Notes under the pieces: generated by a model
What the model saw: the letters and a program-made list of their open reading frames with translations, nothing else
Databases searched by the model: none
Told to the model about the DNA's origin: nothing
Part shown: positions 40,589 through 49,190 of the stretch, one piece after another
Position numbering within the stretch: position 1 is the stretch's first letter
Layout: every line of letters starts with the position of its first letter
Program-made: the position numbers and the translations under genes
Assembly (NCBI RefSeq): GCF_025717045.1
Contig: NZ_JAOVZN010000002.1
Span: forward strand, 1-64,000
Direction: 5' to 3'
DNA length: 64,000 bases
Origin: Flavobacterium sp. SH_e
GTDB lineage: Bacteria > Bacteroidota > Bacteroidia > Flavobacteriales > Flavobacteriaceae

Positions 40589-40858
40589 CTACTTATAGGA
40601 TTTTTTTAATCTGTTTTTGATTAGGTTGCCCAAAAAATAAACTACAAGTAAAATAATTGTAACTATAATGAAATTTATAATCAAAAATTCTGGATAAAAA
40701 TAGTTGCTAACGTAACATTCCGCATCAACTCTTCTATATGCCTGAAATGGAAAACCTATAGAAAAACCTCTGCCATGTTTAGTTATAGGTATAGTTATTA
40801 ATTGTATTGCGAAATAAATTAAGATTGTTAATCCAGAGATTTTTAATGCTTTTTTCAT
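40589..40858 (-). CDS. Small two-helix membrane protein between purK and purE
   Basis: This 89-aa protein has two hydrophobic helices (ISGLTILIYFAIQLITIPI and FLIINFIIVTIILLVVYFLG) joined by a polar loop with GRGFSIGFPFQAYRRVDAECYVSNYF. It starts 7 nt after the purK stop, so it is probably translated from the same mRNA. No family recognised. Its insertion splits the common purE-purK pair. Likely a real gene by its length, regular hydrophobic pattern and tight spacing. Confidence 0.65.
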   Translation of the reverse strand: MKKALKISGLTILIYFAIQLITIPITKHGRGFSIGFPFQAYRRVDAECYVSNYFYPEFLIINFIIVTIILLVVYFLGNLIKNRLKKSYK

Positions 40859-40865
40859 TTCATTG

Positions 40866-42014
40866 TTAAGCGCTAATCACTTTAATAGTTTCTTTCACTT
40901 CCTGTGCAATTCTTCTCGCTTCAGCCATATTTTCGTTCACAATCGTAACGTGACCCATTTTTCTAAAAGGGCGAGTTTGTTTTTTTCCGTAAATATGTGG
41001 TGTAACGCCGTCCCATCCTAAAATGGTTTCGATGTTTTCATAAACGACATTTCCAGAATGACCTTCGGCTCCGACTAAATTTACCATAATTCCGGCAACT
41101 TTACTGTCTGTGTTTCCTAACGGAAGATCTAAAATTGCACGTAGATGATTTTCGAATTGTGAGGTATAACTTGCTTCAATAGAATAATGTCCAGAATTAT
41201 GCGGACGTGGTGCAACTTCGTTTACCAAAATTTCGTCGTCCTGAGTTTGAAACATTTCAACTGCTAAAAGACCAACGTGATTAAAATTTTCTGAAACTTT
41301 TAAAGCAACAGCTCTTGCCTTTTCAGCCACTTTATCGTCGATTCTGGCTGGGCAGATTACGTATTCCACTTGATTGGCTTCTGGATGAAATTCCATTTCT
41401 ACAACTGGATACGTTTTCATTTCTCCTGAAGGATTTCTAACCACAATTACTGCCAATTCGTTTTTGAACGGAACCATAGTTTCTGCAATGCATTCTACAT
41501 TCGGAAGCGTATCTAAATCGGATGCTTGGCGAACTATTTTTACACCATTTCCGTCATAACCAAATTCGGTGCATTTCCACACAAATGGTAATTTTAGATC
41601 GTTGATTTTAGATTTTAGTTGATCTAAATTTTCAAATCTTTCGAAAGGTGCGGTTGGGATATTATTTTTAGCGTAAAAATCTTTTTGAACACCTTTATTC
41701 TGAATTCCTTTTAAAGTTTTTGGAGATGGATATACTTTTAGGCCTTCGTTTTCTAATTGCGTTAAAGCTTCAAGGTTTACCAATTCGATTTCGAAGGTCA
41801 AAACATCGACTTGTTTCCCGAAATTATAAACCGTTTCATAATCCATTAAATCGCCTTGAAAAAACTTGTTGCAGGCAATTTTACTCGGCGCTTCGTCACT
41901 TGGATCTAGAACGTAAGTTTGTATATCAAATTTTCTGGTGTCAAACAAAAGCATTTTACCTAATTGTCCGCCACCTAATATTCCTAATTTAAAATCAGAA
42001 GAAAAATAATTCAT
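40866..42014 (-). CDS. purK: 5-(carboxyamino)imidazole ribonucleotide synthase
   Basis: This ATP-grasp enzyme of about 382 aa makes N5-CAIR from AIR, bicarbonate and ATP, feeding PurE. The marks are FKLGILGGGQLGKMLL at the N terminus, FVWKCTEFGYDGNGVKI, and EVAPRPHNSGHYSIEASYTSQFENHLRAI near the C terminus. The long frame starts 36 codons further upstream, but that extension is basic and low-complexity. ATG 42014 begins the true fold and lies just behind a perfect promoter (42032-42062), which settles the start. Confidence 0.96.
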   Translation of the reverse strand: MNYFSSDFKLGILGGGQLGKMLLFDTRKFDIQTYVLDPSDEAPSKIACNKFFQGDLMDYETVYNFGKQVDVLTFEIELVNLEALTQLENEGLKVYPSPKTLKGIQNKGVQKDFYAKNNIPTAPFERFENLDQLKSKINDLKLPFVWKCTEFGYDGNGVKIVRQASDLDTLPNVECIAETMVPFKNELAVIVVRNPSGEMKTYPVVEMEFHPEANQVEYVICPARIDDKVAEKARAVALKVSENFNHVGLLAVEMFQTQDDEILVNEVAPRPHNSGHYSIEASYTSQFENHLRAILDLPLGNTDSKVAGIMVNLVGAEGHSGNVVYENIETILGWDGVTPHIYGKKQTRPFRKMGHVTIVNENMAEARRIAQEVKETIKVISA

Positions 42015-42031
42015 TTTGTGTTGTGTTTTTG

Positions 42032-42062
42032 CAAAGATACTTTTTAATCTTTTTTTAGCCAA
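42032..42062 (-). promoter_or_regulatory. Promoter of purK
   Basis: On the minus strand: TTG (42062-42060), 20 nt, TATCTTTG (42039-42032), exact matches. The transcript would start about 42026, 12 nt before the ATG at 42014. Confidence 0.7.
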
Positions 42063-42080
42063 AATTTCGTTGAGTACAAG

Positions 42081-42163
42081 TTTTTTCCGCCACGAATTCA
42101 CGAATTTTTTCTTTTCTTGCATTAAGTATAAAAAAATAATTCGTGAATTCGTGGCGGAAAAAA
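42081..42163. repeat. 26-bp perfect palindrome upstream of purK
   Basis: Arms at 42081-42106 and 42138-42163, containing CCGCCACGAATTCACG / CGTGAATTCGTGGCGG, are perfect over 26 bp with a 31-nt loop. It lies between the purK promoter region and the HEAT-like gene and could terminate the latter. Confidence 0.85.
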
Positions 42164-42715
42164 CTATTTAATTTTCTTCAAAACTTCTTTGGCTACAGCT
42201 TTGTATGCCGCTGAGTGATCTCCGAAATCTTTATCAATAATAACTTTTAGTTCAGGGTGAATCCAATCGTAATAATTTCCTAAGATATATAAAGTACGAA
42301 TTGAGTACGCTTTTGTAGCAACTTTAGTATCATTTATTAGCCAATCAAAAGAAGCTTCAATACAATCTTGAAGGTTTTCTTCTGAGAGTTTTATGCCGTT
42401 TTCGTTTTTCTTGTAATGCGATTTTACTAAAAGCTGAGTAACTTTTGCAATTGGTCGAAGTGAACTTTCATCTTTTAGAATTTTCAAATTCGAACAGAAG
42501 AAATCAAGATGAGGTTGAAGCCAATGTAATTCTTCGTATGAAACAAACTCTAAAATCCAGCAAGCTTTATGATTGTTTTTGTCTTCGGGCGAAAAGCAAA
42601 TCGAAACCAATTCACTAAAAAGCGAAGGATTTTCTAAGACATCTTGCGCAGCTTTTAGACGGTTTTCTCTATAAGCATTTACGTAATCCAATTTTTTTTG
42701 CAGTTCAGACAGCAT
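42164..42715 (-). CDS. HEAT/ARM-like helical repeat protein
   Basis: This 183-aa protein is all-helical, with repeating units (LRPIAKVTQLLVKSHYKK, LQDCIEASFDWLIND, VATKAYSIRTLYILGNYYDW) typical of alpha-solenoids. Flavobacterial relatives are often labelled adenylosuccinate lyase in databases (from memory), but none of the lyase signatures is present and the protein is far too short. No catalytic motif is seen. It is upstream of purK on the same strand, beyond a long palindrome and the purK promoter. Function unknown. Confidence 0.7.
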   Translation of the reverse strand: MLSELQKKLDYVNAYRENRLKAAQDVLENPSLFSELVSICFSPEDKNNHKACWILEFVSYEELHWLQPHLDFFCSNLKILKDESSLRPIAKVTQLLVKSHYKKNENGIKLSEENLQDCIEASFDWLINDTKVATKAYSIRTLYILGNYYDWIHPELKVIIDKDFGDHSAAYKAVAKEVLKKIK

Positions 42716-42738
42716 TGTTTTTAATATTTAATACAATG

Positions 42739-44841
42739 CTAAAATAAGTAATTTAGTGCGATAATTCCGTAATAGTTTATAGGCAAACCTGGATAATAAA
42801 ATCTTGGTTGCGCATTTCCAACTCCTGTTGCATTGGTTAAAATCATCGAAGCATATTTTTCATTTGTAACATTGTTTATTCCTGCGTCAAAATGTGCTTT
42901 TAAACCTGATAAAATCTCAAATTGATAACCTGTTTTTAAATTCAGTAAAGAATAAGAATCTGAAAAATTGGCGTTAGAATCATTCATTGGAATTTTATCT
43001 GTGAATTGGAAATCGGCTGAAAAATAAAATCCAGAAGTTGTATTTAAAGTAAAGCCAGCGCTTGCAGTTTTTGCAGGAACTCCAGTTAGTTTGTTTCCAG
43101 AAAAATCATTTCCGTTATCGATAAATTCTTTGAATTCATAATTCCCGATTGATGTTCCGATGTAAGAATTTAAAGTGAAAGTCCGATTTATTGGCCAATT
43201 ATGATTTAACGAAATTTCAATTCCTTCATGAAAAGTTTTCCCCGCATTTACGCCTTCATATTGATCGTCTCCGATTCTTTTTGCCACCAATAAATCTTTT
43301 ATTTCCATTCTATAAATGGCAATTTGAGTATATAATTTTTTATTGAAGAAATGCAATTTTCCGCCCAATTCAAAATTGTAACCCGTTTCTGGTTTAATGT
43401 TTTGATTAATATTTCCTGTAGAAGTTAAAGTTTCTTCGGTGGCAGGAAGAGAAAATCCTCGGCTTGCAGAAAAGTAAAAAGTCTGAACTTCATTTGGTTT
43501 GAATAAAAAAGAAAGTTGAGGTGAAAAAATACCATCATAACTGTATTTCTCCTTCGGATTATTCGCGGAAGCGGGAAAATCATTCTGCAATTCAAATTTG
43601 GTTTTGTTGTAATTTAAACCCGCCTGAATTTCAAATCGATCAGAAAGTAAAGTTCTGATTTGCGAAAAAATATTATAAAAATGCCTTTTCTGATTGGTTG
43701 CTGTAAGCTGATTGCCTTGCAGACTTCCGTTTCCGTTATTTTGCTGATATAAGTTTTGAAAAGTATTTCCGCTATAATTATCTCTGAAATATTCCAGACC
43801 GGCAATAAACTGATTTTTGATTTTTCCGATATTAAAATCTCCCGAAAACTGAGTTCGCACGCCCGAAGCAAAAGTATATTGACGTAAAATATCAAACGGA
43901 CGCGGTTCGTTGCTGTCTTTGTAATTGATGAAAACTGAAGTTGAATTTTTTAAATTTTCATTAATTGAAAAATCATAAGCCAATCCGCCCAAAGTCGATT
44001 TGTATTCTTTAAAACCTTGTGATGCAACCCAAGTCGGCGCACCTGCCTGTGGATTATTTTCGAAAGCTGTTTTGTTGATCGAGCTCGGAATGTACGCTTT
44101 TAAATAAGTATAATTCGAAAAGTAAGTCAGTTTGCTGTTTTTCTTTCTGAATAATTCTCCGCCAAGCGTAATTCCTTCGCGATTGTAAGCGCTGTTTTCG
44201 CGCCAGCCGTCGGTTTTTAAATTGTGATAACTCAGATTTAAAGAAGCATTTTTTTCATTCAAATTAAAAGAAACTCTATTTTTCAATAATCCAAAAGATC
44301 CAAAAACAGAACTGACTTCAGTTTGATAATTTCCTTTATTGAATGTTTGGGGCGAAATCAAAATCGCTCCGCCCAATCCAGCACCATAAATACTCGAAAG
44401 CGGACCTTTTATCACTTCAACTTGATTGATGTTTTGAAGATCAATATCATCAATTACAGTTTCGCTGTTTCCAGAAGTCAACGGAATGCTTCCATAAAAA
44501 GCTCTGATTTTATTAGTTCCGTACGGAGTTCTTGCGCCAATTCCGCGAATTGAAATTCGGGTTGTGGTGATATTCGACGATTGCATAAAAACACCTGGAA
44601 TCGTATTGATGACATTGCTGATATCTGTAGTGTTATTTCGTAGCAATTCTTTTTCAGATAAAATGCCAATCGAAGCGGGGCTATTCTGCAAATCACGATT
44701 GATGTGAAGTGGACTTATTAAAACTTCGTTTAGTTTTTGAGTTTTTGTAGAATCAATATTTTGAACTTCTTTTTCTTGTGCGTAAATATTTTTAGAAATG
44801 AAAAGAACAAAAAGAAGCGAAAAATATTTTTTAAAAGGCAT
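42739..44841 (-). CDS. TonB-dependent outer membrane receptor
   Basis: This protein of about 700 aa starts at ATG 44841, 29 codons inside the longest frame, because MPFKKYFSLLFVLFISKNIYAQ is then a clean signal peptide. The plug domain follows (NSPASIGILSEKELLRNNTTDISNVINTIPGVFMQ, VEVIKGPLSSIYGAGLGG). A beta-barrel with a terminal aromatic residue (ending GIIALNYLF) closes it. A CarboxypepD-like front domain is absent and no SusD follows, so it is of the iron/cobalamin/small-ligand kind, not a SusCD pair. Ligand unknown. Requires TonB/ExbBD, also present in the window. Confidence 0.92.
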   Translation of the reverse strand: MPFKKYFSLLFVLFISKNIYAQEKEVQNIDSTKTQKLNEVLISPLHINRDLQNSPASIGILSEKELLRNNTTDISNVINTIPGVFMQSSNITTTRISIRGIGARTPYGTNKIRAFYGSIPLTSGNSETVIDDIDLQNINQVEVIKGPLSSIYGAGLGGAILISPQTFNKGNYQTEVSSVFGSFGLLKNRVSFNLNEKNASLNLSYHNLKTDGWRENSAYNREGITLGGELFRKKNSKLTYFSNYTYLKAYIPSSINKTAFENNPQAGAPTWVASQGFKEYKSTLGGLAYDFSINENLKNSTSVFINYKDSNEPRPFDILRQYTFASGVRTQFSGDFNIGKIKNQFIAGLEYFRDNYSGNTFQNLYQQNNGNGSLQGNQLTATNQKRHFYNIFSQIRTLLSDRFEIQAGLNYNKTKFELQNDFPASANNPKEKYSYDGIFSPQLSFLFKPNEVQTFYFSASRGFSLPATEETLTSTGNINQNIKPETGYNFELGGKLHFFNKKLYTQIAIYRMEIKDLLVAKRIGDDQYEGVNAGKTFHEGIEISLNHNWPINRTFTLNSYIGTSIGNYEFKEFIDNGNDFSGNKLTGVPAKTASAGFTLNTTSGFYFSADFQFTDKIPMNDSNANFSDSYSLLNLKTGYQFEILSGLKAHFDAGINNVTNEKYASMILTNATGVGNAQPRFYYPGLPINYYGIIALNYLF

Positions 44842-44872
44842 AAAAAGAGCAGATTTAAAATGCAGTTTTATT

Positions 44873-44970
44873 TTAACACATAGAAACATAGTATTGATTG
44901 AGGCAAAAAAGGTGTTTCGAGTTTTCAAGTCACTTCTTTTTAAACAAAATCTATGTCTCTATGTGTTTAA
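44873..44970. repeat. Palindrome AACACATAGAAACATAG / CTATGTCTCTATGTGTT
   Basis: Arms of about 19 nt (44873-44891 / 44951-44970) with one mismatch and a 59-nt loop, between the receptor gene and the lipoprotein gene. The words ATAGAAACATAG and ATGTCTCTATGTG are of the same short-word style as the other repeats. Confidence 0.7.
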
Positions 44971-44987
44971 ATATTTGTGTTTAAAAT

Positions 44988-46262
44988 TTATTTTTTTGCT
45001 GTAACTTTCCAAATTGTATTACTGCTGTCGTCGTTTACCAAAAGGGATCCGTCATTTGTAACGGTTACTGCAACTGGACGTCCGTAAACTTCGGCTTTAT
45101 CATTGTCAGAAATAAAACCAGTTAAAAAATCTTCTGGTTTTCCTGAGGGTTTTCCGTCTTTAAAAGGAACGAACAGCACTTTATAACCCGAAATTTTAGA
45201 ACGGTTCCAAGAACCATGCTGACCAACAAATGCTCCGTTTTTATATTTTGAAGGAAAAGCATCTTTTGTGTAAAAAGCCAATCCAAGTGAAGCTGTGTGA
45301 GCACCGACTGGAACATCGGGAACAATTGCTTTTTCGACTAAATCTTTTCTTTCGCCTTTCATTCTTGGATCAGGAATATTTCCAAAATAAGAGTAAGGCC
45401 ATCCGTAAAAACCGTCTTTTTTTACACTTGTAATATAATCTGGAACTAAGTCATCTCCTAAATCATCGCGCTCGTTTACAGCCGTCCAAAGTTCTTTATT
45501 GACAGGATTCCAATCCATTCCGACGGGATTTCTTAAACCCGAAGCATAGATTTTTTCACCAGTTCCGTCAGGATTAATTTCTAGAATTCCCGCGCGGCGA
45601 ACTTCTTTGTCAACTCCATGTTCGGCATTATTACTTCCTGAACCTACAGAAACGTAAATTTTGCTTCCGTCTGGACTTGCTAATAAATTTCTTGTCCAGT
45701 GATTGTTGTAACCTCCAGCTGGAAGTTCTAGGATTTTTTCGCCTTTTGTTTCCAGTTTCAGTGGATTATTTTTATAGGGATAACGATATAAACCATCTGT
45801 ATTGGCAATGTAGAAAAAGTCTTTAAGAACCAACATTCCGAAAGGTTTATTCAAACCAGAAATAAAAACTTCTCGAGTTTCGAATTTTCCATCTTTGTCT
45901 TTATCTCTTAAAACTGTTATTTGATTTTTGCTCGTACGCGTTCCGCTTTCTACAATAAAAATATCTTGATTTGGCGCAATGTAAGTCCAGCGCGGATTTT
46001 CAAATCCGTCTGCAAATTTTGTAACTGTAAAACCTTCTGGCGCTTTTGGCGTTTTACCCACTGGCCAGCCAATCACTTTACTATTGTTGGTTTTAGATTC
46101 TGTGGCATAAGGTGGAGGAAGCGTAATATCGCCAATGGCAGTTTTTACAACATTGCTAGGTCGTTTGGCAAGAGCTTCTTTTTCTTCTTTTTTGACTTGT
46201 CCGTTACAGGCAGTCATTAAGGCTAATAGTGGTATAGAAAACAGGGTTAAGGATTTTTTCAT
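44988..46262 (-). CDS. Sorbosone dehydrogenase / PQQ-dependent sugar dehydrogenase-like lipoprotein
   Basis: This 424-aa exported lipoprotein (LLALMTACNG, lipobox Cys about 19) has a six-bladed beta-propeller of the glucose/sorbosone dehydrogenase type. It has the typical GFTVTKFADGFENPRWTYIAPNQDIFIVESG start, HWTRNLLASPDGSKIYVSVGSGSNNAEHG, RNPVGMDWNP and GQHGSWNRS. PQQ would be the cofactor. Substrate not predictable. Its position beside a TonB receptor may be chance; a palindrome separates them. Confidence 0.87.
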   Translation of the reverse strand: MKKSLTLFSIPLLALMTACNGQVKKEEKEALAKRPSNVVKTAIGDITLPPPYATESKTNNSKVIGWPVGKTPKAPEGFTVTKFADGFENPRWTYIAPNQDIFIVESGTRTSKNQITVLRDKDKDGKFETREVFISGLNKPFGMLVLKDFFYIANTDGLYRYPYKNNPLKLETKGEKILELPAGGYNNHWTRNLLASPDGSKIYVSVGSGSNNAEHGVDKEVRRAGILEINPDGTGEKIYASGLRNPVGMDWNPVNKELWTAVNERDDLGDDLVPDYITSVKKDGFYGWPYSYFGNIPDPRMKGERKDLVEKAIVPDVPVGAHTASLGLAFYTKDAFPSKYKNGAFVGQHGSWNRSKISGYKVLFVPFKDGKPSGKPEDFLTGFISDNDKAEVYGRPVAVTVTNDGSLLVNDDSSNTIWKVTAKK

Positions 46263-46415
46263 CGGTTTTTGGAGTTAAATAATTATATCACAACAATTTA
46301 CTGAAAATTCCTATAGCGTCAAAAAATGATTTGTAAACATTAACTGATATTTAACATTCGTAAAAAATATCTTGATACAGTACATTTTGATAGAAGCAGT
46401 TAAGTTCTAATTCTT

Positions 46416-46423
46416 TATCTTTG
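46416..46423 (+). promoter_or_regulatory. Candidate -7 box of hpt
   Basis: TATCTTTG, exact match to TAnnTTTG, 24 nt before the ATG at 46448. The nearest TTG (46387-46389) is 26 nt upstream, a little long. Confidence 0.4.
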
Positions 46424-46447
46424 TCCATTATTTTAAAAAGAAAAATA

Positions 46448-46978
46448 ATGATACAACTTCACGATAAACAATTTGTTCCGTTTATTTCGGCTAAAGAAAT
46501 TGATTTTGCTTTAACTAAAATAGTGGCTCAGGTCGAAGATGATTTTGGAGATGATACGCCAATTTTTATTGGAGTTTTGAATGGCGCTTTTATGGTAGTG
46601 TCAGATTTTTTAAAAAAATATAAAAAACCGTGTGAAGTTTCATTTATCAAAATGGCATCATACGAAGGTACTGAAAGTACAAATTCGGTTAAAGAATTAA
46701 TTGGAATTAATCAGGATCTTTCGGGAAGAACGGTAATTATTATTGAAGATATTATCGATACAGGAAACACAATTGAAGAATTAAAGCATTTATTTAAAGC
46801 GCAAAATGTAAAGCATTTTAAGATTGCAACATTATTCTTTAAGCCAGAAGCGTATAAAAAAGACATTAAAATAGATTATGTCGGAATCAGAATTCCGAAC
46901 AAATTTATTGTAGGTTATGGTTTAGACTATGATGGTCTAGGAAGAAACTTAACCGAGATTTACAAGTTAGCAGAATAA
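46448..46978 (+). CDS. hpt: Hypoxanthine phosphoribosyltransferase
   Basis: This protein of about 176 aa has the PRPP-binding motif VIIIEDIIDTGNTIEEL and the N-terminal IFIGVLNGAFMVVSDFLKKY. It salvages hypoxanthine/guanine to IMP/GMP with PRPP in the cytosol. The open frame extends nine codons to a TTG at 46421 that overlaps the -7 box, so ATG 46448 is preferred. The adk gene follows 66 nt downstream on the same strand, so the two nucleotide enzymes are likely co-transcribed. Confidence 0.93.
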   Translation: MIQLHDKQFVPFISAKEIDFALTKIVAQVEDDFGDDTPIFIGVLNGAFMVVSDFLKKYKKPCEVSFIKMASYEGTESTNSVKELIGINQDLSGRTVIIIEDIIDTGNTIEELKHLFKAQNVKHFKIATLFFKPEAYKKDIKIDYVGIRIPNKFIVGYGLDYDGLGRNLTEIYKLAE

Positions 46979-47044
46979 CAAAACACAACTATATATTCAT
47001 TTTAAAACTTCTGAAAGACAGAAGTAACAACACTCATTTCAATT

Positions 47045-47617
47045 ATGATTAACATCGTTTTATTTGGAAAGCCTGGAGCAGGAAAAGGAACTCAGGCAGA
47101 ATTTTTAAAAGAGAAATACAATTTAACACACCTTTCAACTGGAGATATTTTTCGTTTCAATTTAAAAAATGATACTGAACTAGGAAAAAAAGCAAGAGTT
47201 TTTATGGACAATGGAGAATTAGTTCCTTGCGAAGTAACAACTGCAATGTTAATTGATGAGGTGAAAAAACACCCAGATACAGCAGGATTTTTGTTCGACG
47301 GTTATCCAAGAACAATCAACCAAGCTGAGGCTTTAGATAAATTTTTACCAACAATCGGGTCAAGCGTAACAGCAACAATCGCTTTAGAAGCTGACGATGA
47401 GATTTTGGTAGCACGTTTATTAGAAAGAGGAAAAACAAGTGGAAGAGCTGATGATCAAGACGAAGAAAAAATTCGTGTAAGATATCAAGAATACAATGAG
47501 AAAACAGCTCCACTTATTGGATATTACAAAGAACAAAATAAATTTTATGCCGTAGACGGTATAGGAACTATTGAACAAATTACAGAGCGATTAACGTCAG
47601 TTATAGATAATTTGTAG
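47045..47617 (+). CDS. adk: Adenylate kinase
   Basis: This 190-aa enzyme interconverts ATP + AMP and 2 ADP. It has the P-loop GKPGAGKGTQAEFLKEKY, the AMP-binding THLSTGDIFR and FDGYPRTINQAEAL, and a short-lid RLLERGKTSGRADDQDEEKIRVRYQEYNEKTAPLI. The short lid and length mark the short-type Adk without a zinc finger. It follows hpt. Essential housekeeping gene; firm. Confidence 0.96.
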   Translation: MINIVLFGKPGAGKGTQAEFLKEKYNLTHLSTGDIFRFNLKNDTELGKKARVFMDNGELVPCEVTTAMLIDEVKKHPDTAGFLFDGYPRTINQAEALDKFLPTIGSSVTATIALEADDEILVARLLERGKTSGRADDQDEEKIRVRYQEYNEKTAPLIGYYKEQNKFYAVDGIGTIEQITERLTSVIDNL

Positions 47618-47635
47618 AAGCTTATTCCAGCTGTA

Positions 47636-47765
47636 CGTTACACCCCGATGTTATCGGGCGCAAAGAACTATTTTTCTAACCATAAAACTAGCTTCTTAAG
47701 ATATTTTAAGAATCACTGTTTTAGGGTTAGAAAAATTAGTTTTTTAAGTAACGGCTAAAATCAAG
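47636..47765. repeat. Imperfect palindromic intergenic element
   Basis: Contains CCCGATGTTATCGGG (47644-47658), a Bacteroidota-type small palindrome, then arms at 47666-47688 (AACTATTTTTCTAACCATAA) and 47718-47742 (TTAGGGTTAGAAAAATTAGT) that pair imperfectly. The gap 47618-47814 contains no gene. Confidence 0.6.
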
Positions 47766-47814
47766 ATTGCAAATTACATTTAACAAGACCATTTTATAAC
47801 GAATCCACTATCAA

Positions 47815-49089
47815 TTGGAAATACTAATTATATTTTTTCTAATTCTATTAAACGGAGTTTTCTCCATGTCTGAAATCGCTTTGATTTCGGCCCGTAAAAA
47901 CAGGCTTGAAACTGCTGCGAAAAAAGGCAATAAAAGTGCTAAAACGGCACTCGATTTAGCCAATTCCCCAAATAAGTTTTTATCTACAGTACAAATCGGA
48001 ATTACCTTAATCGGAATTTTGACGGGTATTTATTCTGGTGACAAAATCACTGCCGATGTAGAACTTTTTGTGGCAGGATTTGCCGTTCTCAAACCTTATG
48101 CTCATTCAATCGCGGTTGGAATTGTAGTTGTGGTTTTAACTTTTTTCTCATTGGTTTTAGGAGAATTGCTTCCAAAACGAATCGGATTAAATTATCCAGA
48201 AGCAATTGCAAAAATGGTGGCAATGCCAATGAAAGTAATTTCAATTATTACGGCGCCATTTATTTGGTTACTAACTTCATCGACAGATTTTTTACTGAAT
48301 GTTTTTCAAATAAAACCAACTGCTGACGGAAAAGTTACTGAAGAAGAAATTAAAGCCATCATTAAAGAAGGAACTGAAGTTGGTGAAGTTCAAGAAATTG
48401 AACAAGATATTGTGGAGCGTGTTTTCCATATTGGAGACAGAAAAGTAAATTCTTTAATGACACATCGCAAGTCGGTTGATATGTTGCCATTAAAAGCTGA
48501 TAAAGAAAAAATCAAAGAATTAGTAGTTCAGGATCTTCATGCAGTTTATCCTGTTTACAATGATAATTACGATGATATTGTGGGAGTCGTAACGCTGAAA
48601 AACATCTTCGCAAATATCGAAAAAGATAATTTCGATTTATCTGCAATAATGTCTGACGCGCCTTATTTAATGGAACAAACTACGGCTTATAAAGCATTAG
48701 AAAATTTCAAAAAAACAGGTGTTCATTACGCTTTAGTTTCAGATGAATATGGTGTTTTTCAAGGTATGATTACATTGAATGACATTTTAGAAGCTTTGGT
48801 TGGTGATGCATCAGAATTTTATAAAGACGAATTCCAATTAATCGAAAGAGAAGATGGTTCGTGGCTAGTTGACGGACATTATTCGTTGCACGACTTCTTG
48901 ACTTATTTCGAATTGGATGAGTTGACAAACGATTACGAAGTAAACACCGTAAGCGGAATGATTATGACCGAGCTTTCGCATATTCCAAAGGAAGGAGAAA
49001 AATTAGTTTGGCAGAAATTCGTCCTAGAAGTTATTGACATGGACGGTGTTAAGATTGATAAAGTTTTAGTAAGAGCTTTAAAAGAGTAA
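47815..49089 (+). CDS. CNNM/HlyC/CorC-type hemolysin family protein
   Basis: This 424-aa membrane protein has a DUF21/CNNM domain with about four hydrophobic helices (about residues 1-170). Two CBS modules follow (VNSLMTHRKSVDMLP... and ALVSDEYGVFQGMITLNDILEAL), then a C-terminal CorC_HlyC domain (DGSWLVDGHYSLHDFLTYF). The start codon is TTG (47815). Members are implicated in Mg2+ or Co2+ export or regulation; no hemolytic activity is implied. The gap upstream to adk holds a palindromic repeat. Family call firm. Confidence 0.92.
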   Translation: MEILIIFFLILLNGVFSMSEIALISARKNRLETAAKKGNKSAKTALDLANSPNKFLSTVQIGITLIGILTGIYSGDKITADVELFVAGFAVLKPYAHSIAVGIVVVVLTFFSLVLGELLPKRIGLNYPEAIAKMVAMPMKVISIITAPFIWLLTSSTDFLLNVFQIKPTADGKVTEEEIKAIIKEGTEVGEVQEIEQDIVERVFHIGDRKVNSLMTHRKSVDMLPLKADKEKIKELVVQDLHAVYPVYNDNYDDIVGVVTLKNIFANIEKDNFDLSAIMSDAPYLMEQTTAYKALENFKKTGVHYALVSDEYGVFQGMITLNDILEALVGDASEFYKDEFQLIEREDGSWLVDGHYSLHDFLTYFELDELTNDYEVNTVSGMIMTELSHIPKEGEKLVWQKFVLEVIDMDGVKIDKVLVRALKE

Positions 49090-49100
49090 AGGAAAATTTG

Positions 49101-49172
49101 TTTCAGGTTTCAGGTTTCAAGTTTCAGGTTATGCGTTGCGCAACTTGAAACTTGAAACCTGAAACTTGAAAC
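49101..49172. repeat. TTTCAGG / TTTCAAG heptamer palindrome
   Basis: Four tandem heptamers of the type TTTCAGG or TTTCAAG (49101-49128), a 16-nt centre, and four inverted heptamers of the type TTGAAAC or CTGAAAC (to 49172). This forms a near-perfect hairpin between the CNNM gene and obgE. Confidence 0.8.
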
Positions 49173-49190
49173 TTTACATAAACAAAGAAA

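Noticed and set aside
42015..42122. N-terminal extension of PurK
   Set aside because: Basic low-complexity stretch that crosses the promoter at 42032-42062 and part of the palindrome arm; ATG 42014 was used.
47815..49089. Hemolysin as a toxin
   Set aside because: The name comes from the family's history; the DUF21-CBS-CorC layout points to a cation transport protein.
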